From an uncultured Helicobacteraceae bacterium (GTDB taxonomy: Bacteria > Campylobacterota > Campylobacteria > Campylobacterales > Helicobacteraceae), in the NCBI GenBank assembly GCA_910578285.1, contig CAJTQL010000003.1:9644-73643 (forward strand): DNA of 64,000 nucleotides, given 5' to 3'. The notes beneath the pieces were generated by a model that worked only from the letters and a program-made list of their open reading frames with translations, made no database searches and was not told the origin of the DNA. Below are positions 1 to 7,765 of this stretch, in pieces. Every line of letters starts with the position of its first letter. The stretch's first letter is position 1. A program made the position numbers and the translations under genes.

Positions 1-314
1 TAAGTCCCTTTTTGCAACGATTTGCCCATAGGTTGTCGTTTTTCCATAAGGGATTTGGCAGAGAATCTCCCACGCTTCGTTTTGAAAGGGCGAACCTCTA
101 AAATAAAGCGGCAGAGTGAAGTTTGGCTCTTTGCCTCTAAATACACATCAAGCCATCGTTTGACATCGGTAAAAAGCGGGATTTCTTGGTAGATATGCTC
201 TTTTTGCCGAGTAAAATATTTTTGTCCCATAAACCATAAACCACTCAAGCCTTCATCACTTGCGGACAAAACAATCTCCCCAAGCGGCGATTGATAAGAA
301 CTCAAATATCGCAT
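1..314 (-). pseudogene. ogt: Methylated-DNA--protein-cysteine S-methyltransferase (Ogt/MGMT), 5' part, frameshifted, runs off the left edge
   Basis: The minus strand starts at ATG 314 with MRYLSSYQSPLGEIVLSAS and continues through GLWFMGQKYF, the N-terminal signature of the Ogt/MGMT family, which repairs O6-alkylguanine by transferring the alkyl group to a cysteine. Near 134-137 the homology leaves this frame and resumes in another as EPNFTLPLYFRGSPFQ, then WEILCQIPYGKTTTYGQIV, the family helix-turn-helix region. Restoring one G in a GG run (giving EGKEPNF) joins the frames. The catalytic PCHR segment would lie beyond the left edge and cannot be checked. The gene is divergent from the MFS gene at 477. 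Seen: homology in two frames. Inferred: a one-base deletion, from decay or sequencing error. Confidence 0.75.
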
Positions 315-413
315 TCCACAGCTCCTTCAATCATCTTGCCATAAAGCAAAATATTTCTGCAATGATATATAAATTTATAAACTCCAAGCGATTGTAAATT
401 TTCCAAACCCCCT

Positions 414-444
414 TTGACAAACACCAAGTATCAGGCTTTATAAT
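414..444 (+). promoter_or_regulatory. Sigma-70-type promoter for the first MFS gene
   Basis: TTGACA at 414-419 and a perfect TATAAT at 439-444, with a 19-base spacer that is longer than ideal. It lies 33 bp upstream of ATG 477, which has a TAAGGA ribosome site just before it. Confidence 0.5.
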
Positions 445-476
445 TTGAATTTTTATATTAAAGCTAAGGATTCCAA

Positions 477-1985
477 ATGATAAAAACAAATCCTCTTTTG
501 CTCCCTACGCTAATGCTTGGTGTATTTGCGCTTTTGAGTATGGAGCTTGGAATTATGGGCGTGTTGCCTATCGTGGCGGAAGTCTATAATGTGAGTGTTG
601 CAGACGCGGGGTGGGTTGTGAGTATTTTTGCACTCATTGTTGCACTTGTCGCGCCGATTTTACCCCCGCTTTTGACGAAGTATGACGCAAAGAAAGTCCT
701 TCTTACTTGTTTGCTTGTCTTTAGCGTTAGTTCGTTTTTGGCAGCCTTTTGCACAAATTTTATTGTGTTGCTTAATCTTGCGCGCAATTCCAGCGTTTTT
801 TCACCCTATCTTTTGCGCCTTTGCCTTTAGTATGACAGCGGATTCTGTCCCACACAACGAGTCCCCAAAGGCAATCGCAAAGGTTTTTATCGCTGTCTCT
901 GCGGGTATGACGCTTGGGGTGCCGCTTACTAGCTTTATCGTAAGCAATACAAGCCTTGAAATGTCTTTTATCTTTTTTGGTGCGCTTAATGCCCTAAGCC
1001 TCCTTGCCACACTTGCATTTATTCCAAGTCAAAAGCAAGAGCAAAAAGCCGCGCAAAAAGAGCAATTTAAGGTGTTGGCAAAGCCCATAGTGTGGGTTTC
1101 TGTCATTGTTGTAATGCTTCTTAATGGCGCAATGTTTGGCTTTTATAGCTATATGAGTGAGTTTTTGCTCAATTTCACACAGGTTTCTTTTAACCTCATC
1201 AGCGCACTTTTGCTTATCTATGGGCTAAGCAATATCATCGGCAATTTCATCGCGGGCAAAAGCCTTGTGAGTGCGCCCAATGCGACTTTAAGAATCGTGC
1301 CTTTAAGCCTCATTGCATTATATGTCGCGCTCTTTTTTGGCGGGGGCAATGCTTGGGGCGCGAGTGTGATTCTCATCATTCTTGGAATCTTTGCGGGAGT
1401 TGGCAACAATATGGCGCAATTTGTTGTAACCTCACCTATCCCAGAGGCAAAGGAACTTGCAAATGGGCTTTTCATCAGTGCTGCAAATATCGGAATCACA
1501 CTTGGCACTTCGCTGTGCGGGTTGTTTCTGCCGTTGCGCTCGAACAAAAGCTCGAGCTCATGCTGCCCTTTGGGGTGATTCTCGCGCCGCTATTTGCCAT
1601 TGCGGTGGGCGCTTTTGCCGTTGTGCTCACATCGCGTGGTATCGATATGGTGCTCGATTCCTCCTTTGCGCTCTTTGGGCAGCGCGACAAGGCAAAAATG
1701 CGTGCCGAAGAAATCGCCGCGCTCGTGAGCGCCGAGCTCCCCGCCCTGCTTGCCGAGCTCTCACAGCTCGAACGCATCATCGCGCAAACGCACGCCCAGC
1801 GCCTGATTACGTTTGATATGAGCTTTCGCGACTATCAGCTCGCGTGCGCGCGCGCCCAGAGCACCGAGACGACACGCGCGCTTGACGGCATCAATGCGCT
1901 TTGGGGCAAGAGGTTGCAAACCCAAACGATGGACGATGTCAAAGCGATTTTGCAGGGCGAACACACGGGAATCTTGCAATGGTGA
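477..1985 (+). pseudogene. MFS drug-resistance-type transporter with two apparent frameshifts and an unusual C-terminal tail
   Basis: Starts MIKTNPLLLPTLMLGVFALL with the MELGIMGVLPIVAE motif of the DHA-type major facilitator efflux family; about 11-12 membrane helices can be traced by switching frames. Shift one, near 783-790: NLAR continues as AIPAFFHPIFCAF if a fourth GC unit is restored to GCGCGC. Shift two, near 1515-1525: ITLGTSLCGLF continues as SAVALEQKLELMLPFG if one T is restored to TTT. The repaired protein would be about 503 residues, roughly 100 longer than usual, because after the last helix (ending near VVLTSRG) comes a charged helical tail ending GEHTGILQW. The tail DNA is visibly richer in G+C than the rest. 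It may be a true extension or the remnant of another gene fused here. Convergent with msrAB. Confidence 0.7.
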
Positions 1986-2009
1986 TTCCGCCATTGCGCG
2001 GGATTTGCG

Positions 2010-3101
2010 CTAGTCAACCAAGTGCAGCAAATGCCCATAGCCCTCTTTTTCCATCTCCTCTTTGGGGACAAACCGCAACGAGGCGCTGTTGATGCAATAG
2101 CGCATACCGCCCGCCTCTTTGGGTCCGTCGTCAAACAAATGCCCCAAATGCGCATTGCCCGCGTGGCTACGCACCTCTGTGCGAATCATGCCAAAGCTCT
2201 TGTCGGTGTGCTCTTGCAGGCGCGTACCCGCAATGGGTTGGGTGAAGCTAGGCCAGCCCGTGCCGGAATCGAACTTGTCTTTTGACGAAAACAGCGGCTC
2301 GCCTGTGGTGATGTCGACGTAGATTCCCTTTTTGTGGTTATCCCAATACTCGTTCCTAAAAGCAGGTTCTGTTCCGTTTTTCTGTGTAACATGGTATTGT
2401 AAATCGGTGAGATTCTTGCGCAATTCTATATCGCTAGGGGCTTTGTAATCCTTTTTCCAAATATGCACCAAGCTCGAATCTGTCGCCTTTTCTGCCAATG
2501 CAAATTTGTCTTTGCCAATATGACAATAGCCGTCTGGATTCTTGTCGAGATATTTTTGGTGATATTCTTCAGCTTTATAATAATGTTCTAAAGGCTTGAG
2601 CTCAATCATAATTTTTTGCCCCGCATAGTTTTGGGCGAGCTGTTCAAGCGAACGTTGTGCAATGTCCTTATCTTGACTATCAACATAATAAATCCCTGTG
2701 CGATATTGCGTCCCTTTATCGTTTCCTTGTCGATTCAGCGATGTCGGGTCGATGATTTTATAATACATCTCGAGGATAAAGGGCAGACTCACAATCGTGG
2801 GGTCATAAACGACACGTACTGTCTCGGCGTGGTTTGTGTTGCGATAGACGACATCTTCGTAGCGCGGATTTTGCGTGTGTCCATTCGCATAGCCAACGTC
2901 GGTTGCTACCACGCCCTTGATGGAGCTAAAGTATTTCTCAACACCCCAAAAGCAGCCGCCTGCAAGATAGATTTCTTTTGTGTTCATCGTGTCCTCCGAT
3001 TTGAATTGAACCGCCGCATCTTTGCTTGATGTGCTGTTTGTGAGTGAGTATGCAACAGCAAGCAGCAGGAAAACGGCGCATAGAATCGTGATTTGTTTCA
3101 T
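2010..3101 (-). CDS. msrAB: Peptide methionine sulfoxide reductase MsrA/MsrB fusion, probably exported
   Basis: A 363-residue bifunctional repair enzyme that reduces both stereoisomers of methionine sulfoxide. The MsrA domain comes first (about 43-195) with GGCFWG and catalytic Cys50. The MsrB domain (about 225-355) contains GTGWPSF, RSHAGNAHLGHLF and the catalytic CINSASLRF with Cys336. The CxxC zinc pairs of many MsrB proteins are not seen. The first 20 residues (MKQITILCAVFLLLAVAYSL) form a hydrophobic leader, so the enzyme probably works in the periplasm or anchored to the inner membrane; Met39 would give a cytosolic form. Fused MsrAB is known in Helicobacter and Neisseria. No partner gene is adjacent; the upstream intergenic region holds repeats and a small plus-strand ORF. 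Confidence 0.95.
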   Translation of the reverse strand: MKQITILCAVFLLLAVAYSLTNSTSSKDAAVQFKSEDTMNTKEIYLAGGCFWGVEKYFSSIKGVVATDVGYANGHTQNPRYEDVVYRNTNHAETVRVVYDPTIVSLPFILEMYYKIIDPTSLNRQGNDKGTQYRTGIYYVDSQDKDIAQRSLEQLAQNYAGQKIMIELKPLEHYYKAEEYHQKYLDKNPDGYCHIGKDKFALAEKATDSSLVHIWKKDYKAPSDIELRKNLTDLQYHVTQKNGTEPAFRNEYWDNHKKGIYVDITTGEPLFSSKDKFDSGTGWPSFTQPIAGTRLQEHTDKSFGMIRTEVRSHAGNAHLGHLFDDGPKEAGGMRYCINSASLRFVPKEEMEKEGYGHLLHLVD

Positions 3102-3235
3102 TGTTTTTCCTTTTTTGCATGCGCAGTCTATCTGTTTTTACCAAATCAAAAGTAACGCGCAATGATTCCAAAAATTTCAGCATTTTTAAGCGATGGGGCG
3201 CATAGAATGTTTTGTGGTTGTAAAAAGGAGATAAG

Positions 3236-3382
3236 ATGGGGCACAAAATGCCGGGCGTTCATGCACAGCTTGTGGGCTTTGATTTGGGCATTTGCGTGCT
3301 CATTGTGAGGGTTTGCCAAAGCAATCTAACGTCTCTGAATTCTGCACGATTGATTGCCGCGAGGCTTCAGCTTTCGCAATGA
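3236..3382 (+). CDS. Possible small ORF (48 aa) or truncated gene start, running into a repeat
   Basis: ATG 3236 is preceded by AAAAAGGAG with five spacer bases, an excellent ribosome site. The ORF reads MGHKMPGVHAQLVGFDLG and stops at 3380-3382. Its second half coincides with a degenerate dispersed repeat (3300-3382), so only about 20 residues are unique sequence. It could be the stump of a gene interrupted by the repeat, or a leader peptide. No family is recognised. The remainder of the 337-bp gap between msrAB and the EF-hand gene shows no other coding signal. Confidence 0.3.
   Translation: MGHKMPGVHAQLVGFDLGICVLIVRVCQSNLTSLNSARLIAARLQLSQ
3300..3382. repeat. Degenerate copy of the CGTCATTGCGAG palindromic repeat
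   Basis: Left end TCATTGTGAG at 3300-3309 and right end CTTTCGCAATGA at 3371-3382 are imperfect versions of the 12-bp inverted termini found intact at 7766-7860 and 8096-8218. Internal words GCAATC, GTCTCTGAAT and CGATTGATTGCC are shared with those copies. A lone left terminus (3410-3421) follows and abuts the end of the EF-hand gene. Confidence 0.65.
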
Positions 3383-3438
3383 TGAGCGGGGGATAAAAAG
3401 AATCCCACTCGTCATTGCGAGCACTGCGAAGCAGACAG

Positions 3439-4656
3439 CTATGCTCTTGCGCTAAACAATTCGACATTGTTGTCGGCGACTTCGCCTTTGATGGCATCAA
3501 TCACACTCTTAAGCTCTTTGTCAAGCTCTGTGAGCGGTTTCTCCGTGTCGCGCTTGTCTAGCGAACTTGTAATGATTTTCTGCAAATCCTGCACTTCAAT
3601 GCCTGTGACGTCTGAAAGTGTTTGCAATGTGTTGCTATCCACCTCTTCTTGCAGCTTTGCGAGCTCGTCTGTGTCGAGCTTTTCATCCTCTTTTTTGTTT
3701 GCAACAACACTGCTGCTGCCTAGCGCGCTTCGTTCCTCGGGGCTTAGGGCGGCGAGGTTGCCGTCTTGCTGCTGCAACTTGCGCATGGCTTCTTGGCTCT
3801 TTTGCGCCTGTTCAAGCGCCGCTTTGCGCAGCTCGTCCATTGCCTCTGCGGCTCTGAAAAACGGGTCGACAATCGCCTGCAATTGGTCGGCAAAGCCGCT
3901 TGTGAGCGCGCCCATGACAAAATCATCGCCCGATTCTTGGCTCGCAGCCTGCATGCCAGCGATAGCGCTTTGGATTCGCACCTGCACATTGGCAATCGCT
4001 TCGCTCTCTGTCTCATATTCGCCCAGCCGCTCGAGCTTGCCATCTAGGTTTTTGTCTTTTTGAATCATCACATTCAGCGCATCTTCAATCGTCATGGGCT
4101 TGTTGCTATCAAAGCGTGCATCAAAAGACGCATAGCCGCTAATGGCGAGCTCAATATCGGCGCTACCATCAAGCGCAAATTGCCCCGTGCTAAAAAGGGA
4201 ATTTTTGAGGTTTTTCGTTTCTGCGCCGCTAATCCGACCATTTTTGTCAGAATCTGCGGCGAGATAGTTTTGGCGATACGCAACATCGCCAAACCAACCG
4301 CCAACAAAGGCTTCGGCGTTGCCATTGAGCCGCACAACGCCGTCTTGCCGTTGGTAGAAATCGCTCGAGCTAAAATGCGCTTGCAGCTTTGCAAAATTTT
4401 CTTGCGAGAGGCTTAGGCTAACGCGTGCGCCACTTTTTGGGTCATTGAACATCACCTGTGTGGTGCCTGAAGCGATGATATTGCTATCATTCACAAGAAA
4501 CGCATTGTTCTGCCGCAACGCGCTTGCGCCGCTTAGTCCCTGCAGTCTGTCTCGCTCCTCTTCGCTTGCCAATGCGCTCGTGTCGCGGTTTTGCACCGTT
4601 GCTTGCATCGCCGAAAACACGGTGCCATTCAGTAGGCTGTATTGAGTCATTATCAT
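3439..4656 (-). CDS. EF-hand domain protein of unknown function
   Basis: 405 residues. A canonical calcium-binding loop is visible at about 135-146 (DSDKNGRISGAE), and a degenerate second one starts at about 201 (DKNLDGKLER). The N-terminal region is rich in Ser, Gln and Asn and has no signal peptide. The C-terminal half (about 255-390) is charged and predicted coiled coil, rich in Gln, Lys and Glu (KAALEQAQKSQEAMRKLQQQ). The lack of a leader together with the helical tail recalls proteins exported by the flagellar apparatus, but that is only inference. Start ATG 4656 has AAAGGA six bases upstream. It lies just downstream of the small exported protein ending at 4701 on the same strand and may be cotranscribed. 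A calcium-dependent role is possible; no specific function can be given. Confidence 0.75.
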   Translation of the reverse strand: MIMTQYSLLNGTVFSAMQATVQNRDTSALASEEERDRLQGLSGASALRQNNAFLVNDSNIIASGTTQVMFNDPKSGARVSLSLSQENFAKLQAHFSSSDFYQRQDGVVRLNGNAEAFVGGWFGDVAYRQNYLAADSDKNGRISGAETKNLKNSLFSTGQFALDGSADIELAISGYASFDARFDSNKPMTIEDALNVMIQKDKNLDGKLERLGEYETESEAIANVQVRIQSAIAGMQAASQESGDDFVMGALTSGFADQLQAIVDPFFRAAEAMDELRKAALEQAQKSQEAMRKLQQQDGNLAALSPEERSALGSSSVVANKKEDEKLDTDELAKLQEEVDSNTLQTLSDVTGIEVQDLQKIITSSLDKRDTEKPLTELDKELKSVIDAIKGEVADNNVELFSARA

Positions 4657-4700
4657 GGGGTTTCCTTTGTGTGTATTTTGCCTCTTATCCCCCTAGCGGG

Positions 4701-4988
4701 TTAGCGCCGATAATAAGGAATGTAAATCGTTGGTCGCCCTTCTTTGAGGGCTTGTCGGTGGTAGTAGAGGTTGCGCATATTCGCTGCATAGGCATAGTTG
4801 ATTTTATAATACCCACCAACGATGTTGCTTTCCTCGTCTTTGCTAAGGAGCTTTGCCCCTTCGCTTTGCTCTGTAACCGCACCAGCACTTGCTATGGACA
4901 AGAGGTCTGTGTTCTCAAGCGAATCTGCAGCAAAAGCTGTTCCTCCAACGACGGCTGCTGCCGCTACACCAACAATAAACTTACGTAT
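4701..4988 (-). CDS. Small exported protein (95 aa) with an apparent AUA start codon
   Basis: Read from 4988 the frame gives IRKFIVGVAAAAVVGGTAFA followed by ADSLEN: a clear Sec signal peptide with an AFA-A cleavage site near residue 20. The mature part of about 75 residues ends in a Tyr/Arg-rich stretch (NLYYHRQALKEGRP, IPYYRR). The codon in the start position is ATA, preceded by AAGGAG with a normal five-base spacer (4994-4999). No ATG, GTG or TTG exists between it and the in-frame TGA just upstream. The only alternative, TTG 4901, would remove the leader and has no ribosome site. So either AUA is used, or an ATG start has been lost by G-to-A change. Unknown family. Downstream on the same strand is the EF-hand gene. 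Confidence 0.6.
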   Translation of the reverse strand: MRKFIVGVAAAAVVGGTAFAADSLENTDLLSIASAGAVTEQSEGAKLLSKDEESNIVGGYYKINYAYAANMRNLYYHRQALKEGRPTIYIPYYRR

Positions 4989-5220
4989 TTCTGCTCCTTG
5001 AAGTGAAGTTAATCAGCTTCGGCAGCTCTTGCAAGCATATCTAAGCATTGATATTTTAGCAGCATAAAACTTAAATATTTTTGAAATTTTTGAGAAATTC
5101 CATTTTTTGTTTGCCATGTGTTTTTTTGGCGCTTGGTGTTGGCTTTTGGTCTCTTTGTGGGTTGCATGGAGTAGGGGAGAGTTGTATGATGGTGGATTCA
5201 GAAAATGATACTAGTTCCTA

Positions 5221-5249
5221 TTGACAAATATACAAAAAAAGACTATCAT
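5221..5249 (+). promoter_or_regulatory. Promoter for the DUF2325 gene
   Basis: TTGACA at 5221-5226 and TATCAT at 5244-5249 with an exact 17-base spacer, 32 bp upstream of ATG 5281. The rest of the stretch 4989-5280 shows no gene. Confidence 0.5.
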
Positions 5250-5280
5250 GCAAATCGTTATTTATCTTAAAGGAGATTTG

Positions 5281-5601
5281 ATGTCTGTTCTTGTGATTGG
5301 TGGGGATGAAATCGTCCCGATTAAGGCTGTTTTGCATTCTTTGGGTTGCGAACTGATTACGCATTGGGACGCGCGCAAAGAGAGCATTAACCATAAAAAG
5401 ATTCCGCAAAGCACATCGTGCCTGATTTTGCTCACAAATTTTCTCAATCATAATACAATGAAAAAGTTTCGCACAGAGGCAAAAAAGCGCAACATTCCGA
5501 CAATCTGCTCGAAACGAAGCGCAAGCTGCGTGTATGGAGAATTTTGCAAAGTCTTTGGAACGCAATGTGAGGGTTGCGACAAACAATGTCAGAATCGCTA
5601 G
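5281..5601 (+). CDS. DUF2325 domain-containing protein
   Basis: 106 residues. It begins MSVLVIGGDEIVPIKAVLHS, the Rossmann-like opening of DUF2325, followed by THWDARKES and a LILLTNFLNHN segment typical of the family. It ends with a cysteine cluster (CSKRSASC, then CEGCDKQC) that may bind metal or a redox cofactor. ATG 5281 is chosen over the upstream in-frame start because AAAGGAG sits seven bases before it. Small DUF2325 proteins are common in this phylum and sometimes associated with redox or metal stress; their biochemical role is unknown to me. Its 3' end overlaps the convergent gene at 5598 by four bases. Confidence 0.75.
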   Translation: MSVLVIGGDEIVPIKAVLHSLGCELITHWDARKESINHKKIPQSTSCLILLTNFLNHNTMKKFRTEAKKRNIPTICSKRSASCVYGEFCKVFGTQCEGCDKQCQNR

Positions 5602-5846
5602 GCAAGCCCTGCTTGCAGGTTTGCAAACATTTCTTGTGCTTTGTCCTCATCGCTAAAAGTTTCGAGGACGACCTTGCCACCCTCATGAATGAGCACAATG
5701 CTATATCGGATTCCGCCACGTTCGTTGTGTGCAACGAGCGTGTAGCCGATTATCTTTTCTGCTTTGACGCTTAGTTTTAGCAAATACTTATCTTTGGCTT
5801 CTCCATCAATCGGTGTTGCTTTGTCGTAATTGATGATACTGCTCAT
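5598..5846 (-). CDS. Hypothetical protein, 82 aa
   Basis: Small soluble protein (MSSIINYDKATPIDGEAKDK at the start, KVVLETFSDEDKAQEMFANL near the end), mixed alpha/beta with no signal peptide. Its start overlaps the stop of the upstream glycosyltransferase (ATGA type), implying translational coupling with it. I do not recognise the family. Confidence 0.6.
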   Translation of the reverse strand: MSSIINYDKATPIDGEAKDKYLLKLSVKAEKIIGYTLVAHNERGGIRYSIVLIHEGGKVVLETFSDEDKAQEMFANLQAGLA

Positions 5847-6781
5847 GCTGTTCCTTTGCCAAAATAATGTTTACGCAAGACGAATCCAAGCGGATAGCAG
5901 AGTGCGAACATAAGCCGCACAGGCAGGCTGTCTAGCTCACAGAATCCGCGCCAAAAACCGCGCCCAAGATGTTGCACAAACAGAATGTATTTGAGCAAAT
6001 GTTTGCCCAAAAAGCGCGGATAGCGCCATAGTAGCAGGGCATCGTGGTTGAGGACATCGCGCGATTCAAACCAAAAGCCCAAAGCTGCCTTTTGTCGGAT
6101 TCCGACACTCAATGACGGCTCTTCTTCGTTGGTGTAGTAGATGCGCAATCGTTGGTTCAGTCGCACACCAAAAGGACGTTCTTGCAGAATGATTTTATTC
6201 CAAAAATGGCTTTCGGGAATAAATCCTAATTGCTGTTCTGATTCAGAAAGCACAAAATGTTTGCGCATCATCGCCGCATTCATCGCAAACCAATTCTCGC
6301 CAACGCACCCAATCTCGCTGCCAAAATGGAATCGCTTAGGGTCAAACATGCCCTCGCTCGCATAGTTTTCGCCCACATGCGCGCCCTTTTGTGTCTGACA
6401 CAGCACATAGATTCCATTACAATGCTGCTTTTGTTCTGGTGAGAGCGCCTGCCAAGCGGTGTGAAAAACCTCGAGGCTTTGTGGCAAAAACGCATCGTCT
6501 GAATCGGCGATGAGAATGAGTTCGCCCATCGCTTTTGGAATCGCCAATATGAGCGCGCTCGTTTTACCGCCATTTTCTTTGTAGATATAATGTATACAAA
6601 AATGTGCTTCTTCTTGCCATTGTGCAATCTGTTCGTGTGTCTTGTCTGTGCTGCCATCATCGACCACAATCCATTCAAAATGAGTATATGTTTGTGTCGC
6701 AAGGCTCGCATAGACGCGGTGTAATGTATGACAGCGGTTAAATGTTGACGTGATAATGCTAAAAATGGGTGAGTTTTGCAA
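5843..6781 (-). CDS. Family 2 glycosyltransferase
   Basis: 312 residues. A GT-A fold glycosyltransferase using a nucleotide-sugar donor: FSIITSTFNR opening, VVDDGSTD at about 39-46 (donor binding), KENGGKTSALI, and the metal-binding DSDD at 93-96. The last 90 residues are basic and contain a hydrophobic stretch (RLMFALCYPLGFVLRKHYFG) that may associate with the membrane, as expected for an enzyme of surface polysaccharide or lipooligosaccharide assembly. The start is TTG 6781 with only a weak ribosome site; there is no nearby ATG. It follows the two TRL-like lipoprotein genes by one base and overlaps the 82-residue gene, so it is probably last but one in that operon. Acceptor unknown. Confidence 0.85.
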   Translation of the reverse strand: MQNSPIFSIITSTFNRCHTLHRVYASLATQTYTHFEWIVVDDGSTDKTHEQIAQWQEEAHFCIHYIYKENGGKTSALILAIPKAMGELILIADSDDAFLPQSLEVFHTAWQALSPEQKQHCNGIYVLCQTQKGAHVGENYASEGMFDPKRFHFGSEIGCVGENWFAMNAAMMRKHFVLSESEQQLGFIPESHFWNKIILQERPFGVRLNQRLRIYYTNEEEPSLSVGIRQKAALGFWFESRDVLNHDALLLWRYPRFLGKHLLKYILFVQHLGRGFWRGFCELDSLPVRLMFALCYPLGFVLRKHYFGKGTA

Positions 6782-6782
6782 A

Positions 6783-7148
6783 TTATTGCCCGGTTACTCG
6801 CGTTGTATAGACGGTAAAGACACCCAAAACGTTAAAGGCGCGATGTTCGACCGTGCCAATGCTTTGGATTCCACCATTTTTCGCCGCTGTCGCAACGCTG
6901 CAATCGCCCGTGGCAATGAGCGCTATATAGCTTTTGCATTCTGCTTCGCCCACTTTGTTGCCCATTTTGCCGTTTCCGACGTTGTTCCCTGCGAACGAGC
7001 CGCTGTGCCAGCCTGTGTTTGTCGCGTTGGTTTCCATGAAAATATCGCCGCGCACGGGCGTGGGCATGGTCGCTGTCGAGATGCCATAACATGCCGTGAG
7101 ACTCGCTGCCAAAACGCAGCTGCTAAGGGCTAAAAAAGCCTTATTCAT
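6783..7148 (-). CDS. TRL-like family lipoprotein 1
   Basis: 121 residues. Signal peptide MNKAFLALSSCVLAASLTAC ends in a lipobox (LTAC, Cys20), so it is probably a lipid-anchored envelope protein. The conserved TRL-like block is present: VGNGKMGNKVGEAECKSYIA, then IATGDCSVATAAKNGGI and a C-terminal VLGVFTVYTTRV. The function of this family is not known. It is a tandem paralogue of the next gene upstream (7158-7484), with near-identical motifs, suggesting local duplication. AAGGAG precedes ATG 7148. It lies one base upstream of the glycosyltransferase gene. Confidence 0.8.
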   Translation of the reverse strand: MNKAFLALSSCVLAASLTACYGISTATMPTPVRGDIFMETNATNTGWHSGSFAGNNVGNGKMGNKVGEAECKSYIALIATGDCSVATAAKNGGIQSIGTVEHRAFNVLGVFTVYTTRVTGQ

Positions 7149-7157
7149 GCTCGCTCC

Positions 7158-7484
7158 TTAGTTGCCACCCACTTTTGTGGTATAGGTTGCATAGATTCCC
7201 AAAATGCTATGCGTGTGGTGGTCAACAGTCGAGACTTGCGTGATTCCGCCATTCTTTGCCGCTGTCGCAATGCTGCAATCGCCTGTGGCAACCCAGCCCA
7301 GAATCTCGGTGCATGTCGCTGTGCCTGTTTTGCTAACGCGCCCTCCGTTGCCGACATTGTTGGCTGTGGGGGCTTGCACATCTTTGAAGATAAAGCCAAC
7401 CACAGGGTCGTCTGCGCTTAGTCCTGCACAACCTGTCATGATGACGGCGCTCAAAGTTGTGATTCCAATGAATTTTGAAACCAT
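7158..7484 (-). CDS. TRL-like family lipoprotein 2
   Basis: 108 residues. Short leader MVSKFIGITTLSAVIMTGC with lipobox MTGC (Cys19), then the TRL block NNVGNGGRVSKTGTATCTEI, WVATGDCSIATAAKNGGI and ILGIYATYTTKVGG. Paralogue of the adjacent 6783-7148 gene; nine bases separate them. AAGGAG upstream of ATG 7484. Upstream lies the repeat-rich intergenic region, which must hold its promoter. Cellular role unknown. Confidence 0.8.
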   Translation of the reverse strand: MVSKFIGITTLSAVIMTGCAGLSADDPVVGFIFKDVQAPTANNVGNGGRVSKTGTATCTEILGWVATGDCSIATAAKNGGITQVSTVDHHTHSILGIYATYTTKVGGN

Positions 7485-7562
7485 TTAGACTCCTTATATT
7501 TGAAAAATAAAACCAGTATTGTAGGCATATTTTTCTTATATATTGATAAAAATATGCAATGA

Positions 7563-7618
7563 TGTTGGGTAACCGAGAGTCGTTGATTGTTTTGGTTGTT
7601 TTGCAGCCTCGTAATGAC
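7563..7618. repeat. Degenerate copy of the CGTCATTGCGAG repeat
   Basis: GTTGGGTAACCGAGAGTCG followed by TTGATTG (7564-7589) closely matches GTTGGGCAACCAAGAATCG then TTGATTG inside the intact copy at 8096-8218. CCTCGTAATGAC (7607-7618) is a mutated right terminus. The left terminus is not evident. Confidence 0.5.
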
Positions 7619-7649
7619 ATCTTGATTTGCCATTGCTCATTGATTCCAA

Positions 7650-7724
7650 CGTCCCAGCCACAGCGCGCAACGTCTATGTTCGAGTCAAAAGGCATAACAT
7701 AGATGCAGCGCTGTGGCTGGGACG
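7650..7724. repeat. Long perfect intergenic hairpin
   Basis: Arms of 17 bp (7650-7666, CGTCCCAGCCACAGCGC, against 7708-7724) are perfectly complementary. Inside, three further pairs (7667-7669 with 7704-7706) and an 8-bp stem (TCTATGTT 7673-7680 with AACATAGA 7696-7703) extend it, leaving a 15-base loop. There is no T-run on either side, so it does not look like a simple terminator. It could be a mobile palindromic element, a processed RNA, or a protein-binding cruciform. Confidence 0.8.
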
Positions 7725-7765
7725 CTTATATGATGCGCAATAGTAGATAAGAGAATCCGGGATTC

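Noticed and set aside
7650..7724. Rho-independent terminator
   Set aside because: The stem is much longer than usual, has no T-run on either strand, and no gene ends next to it.
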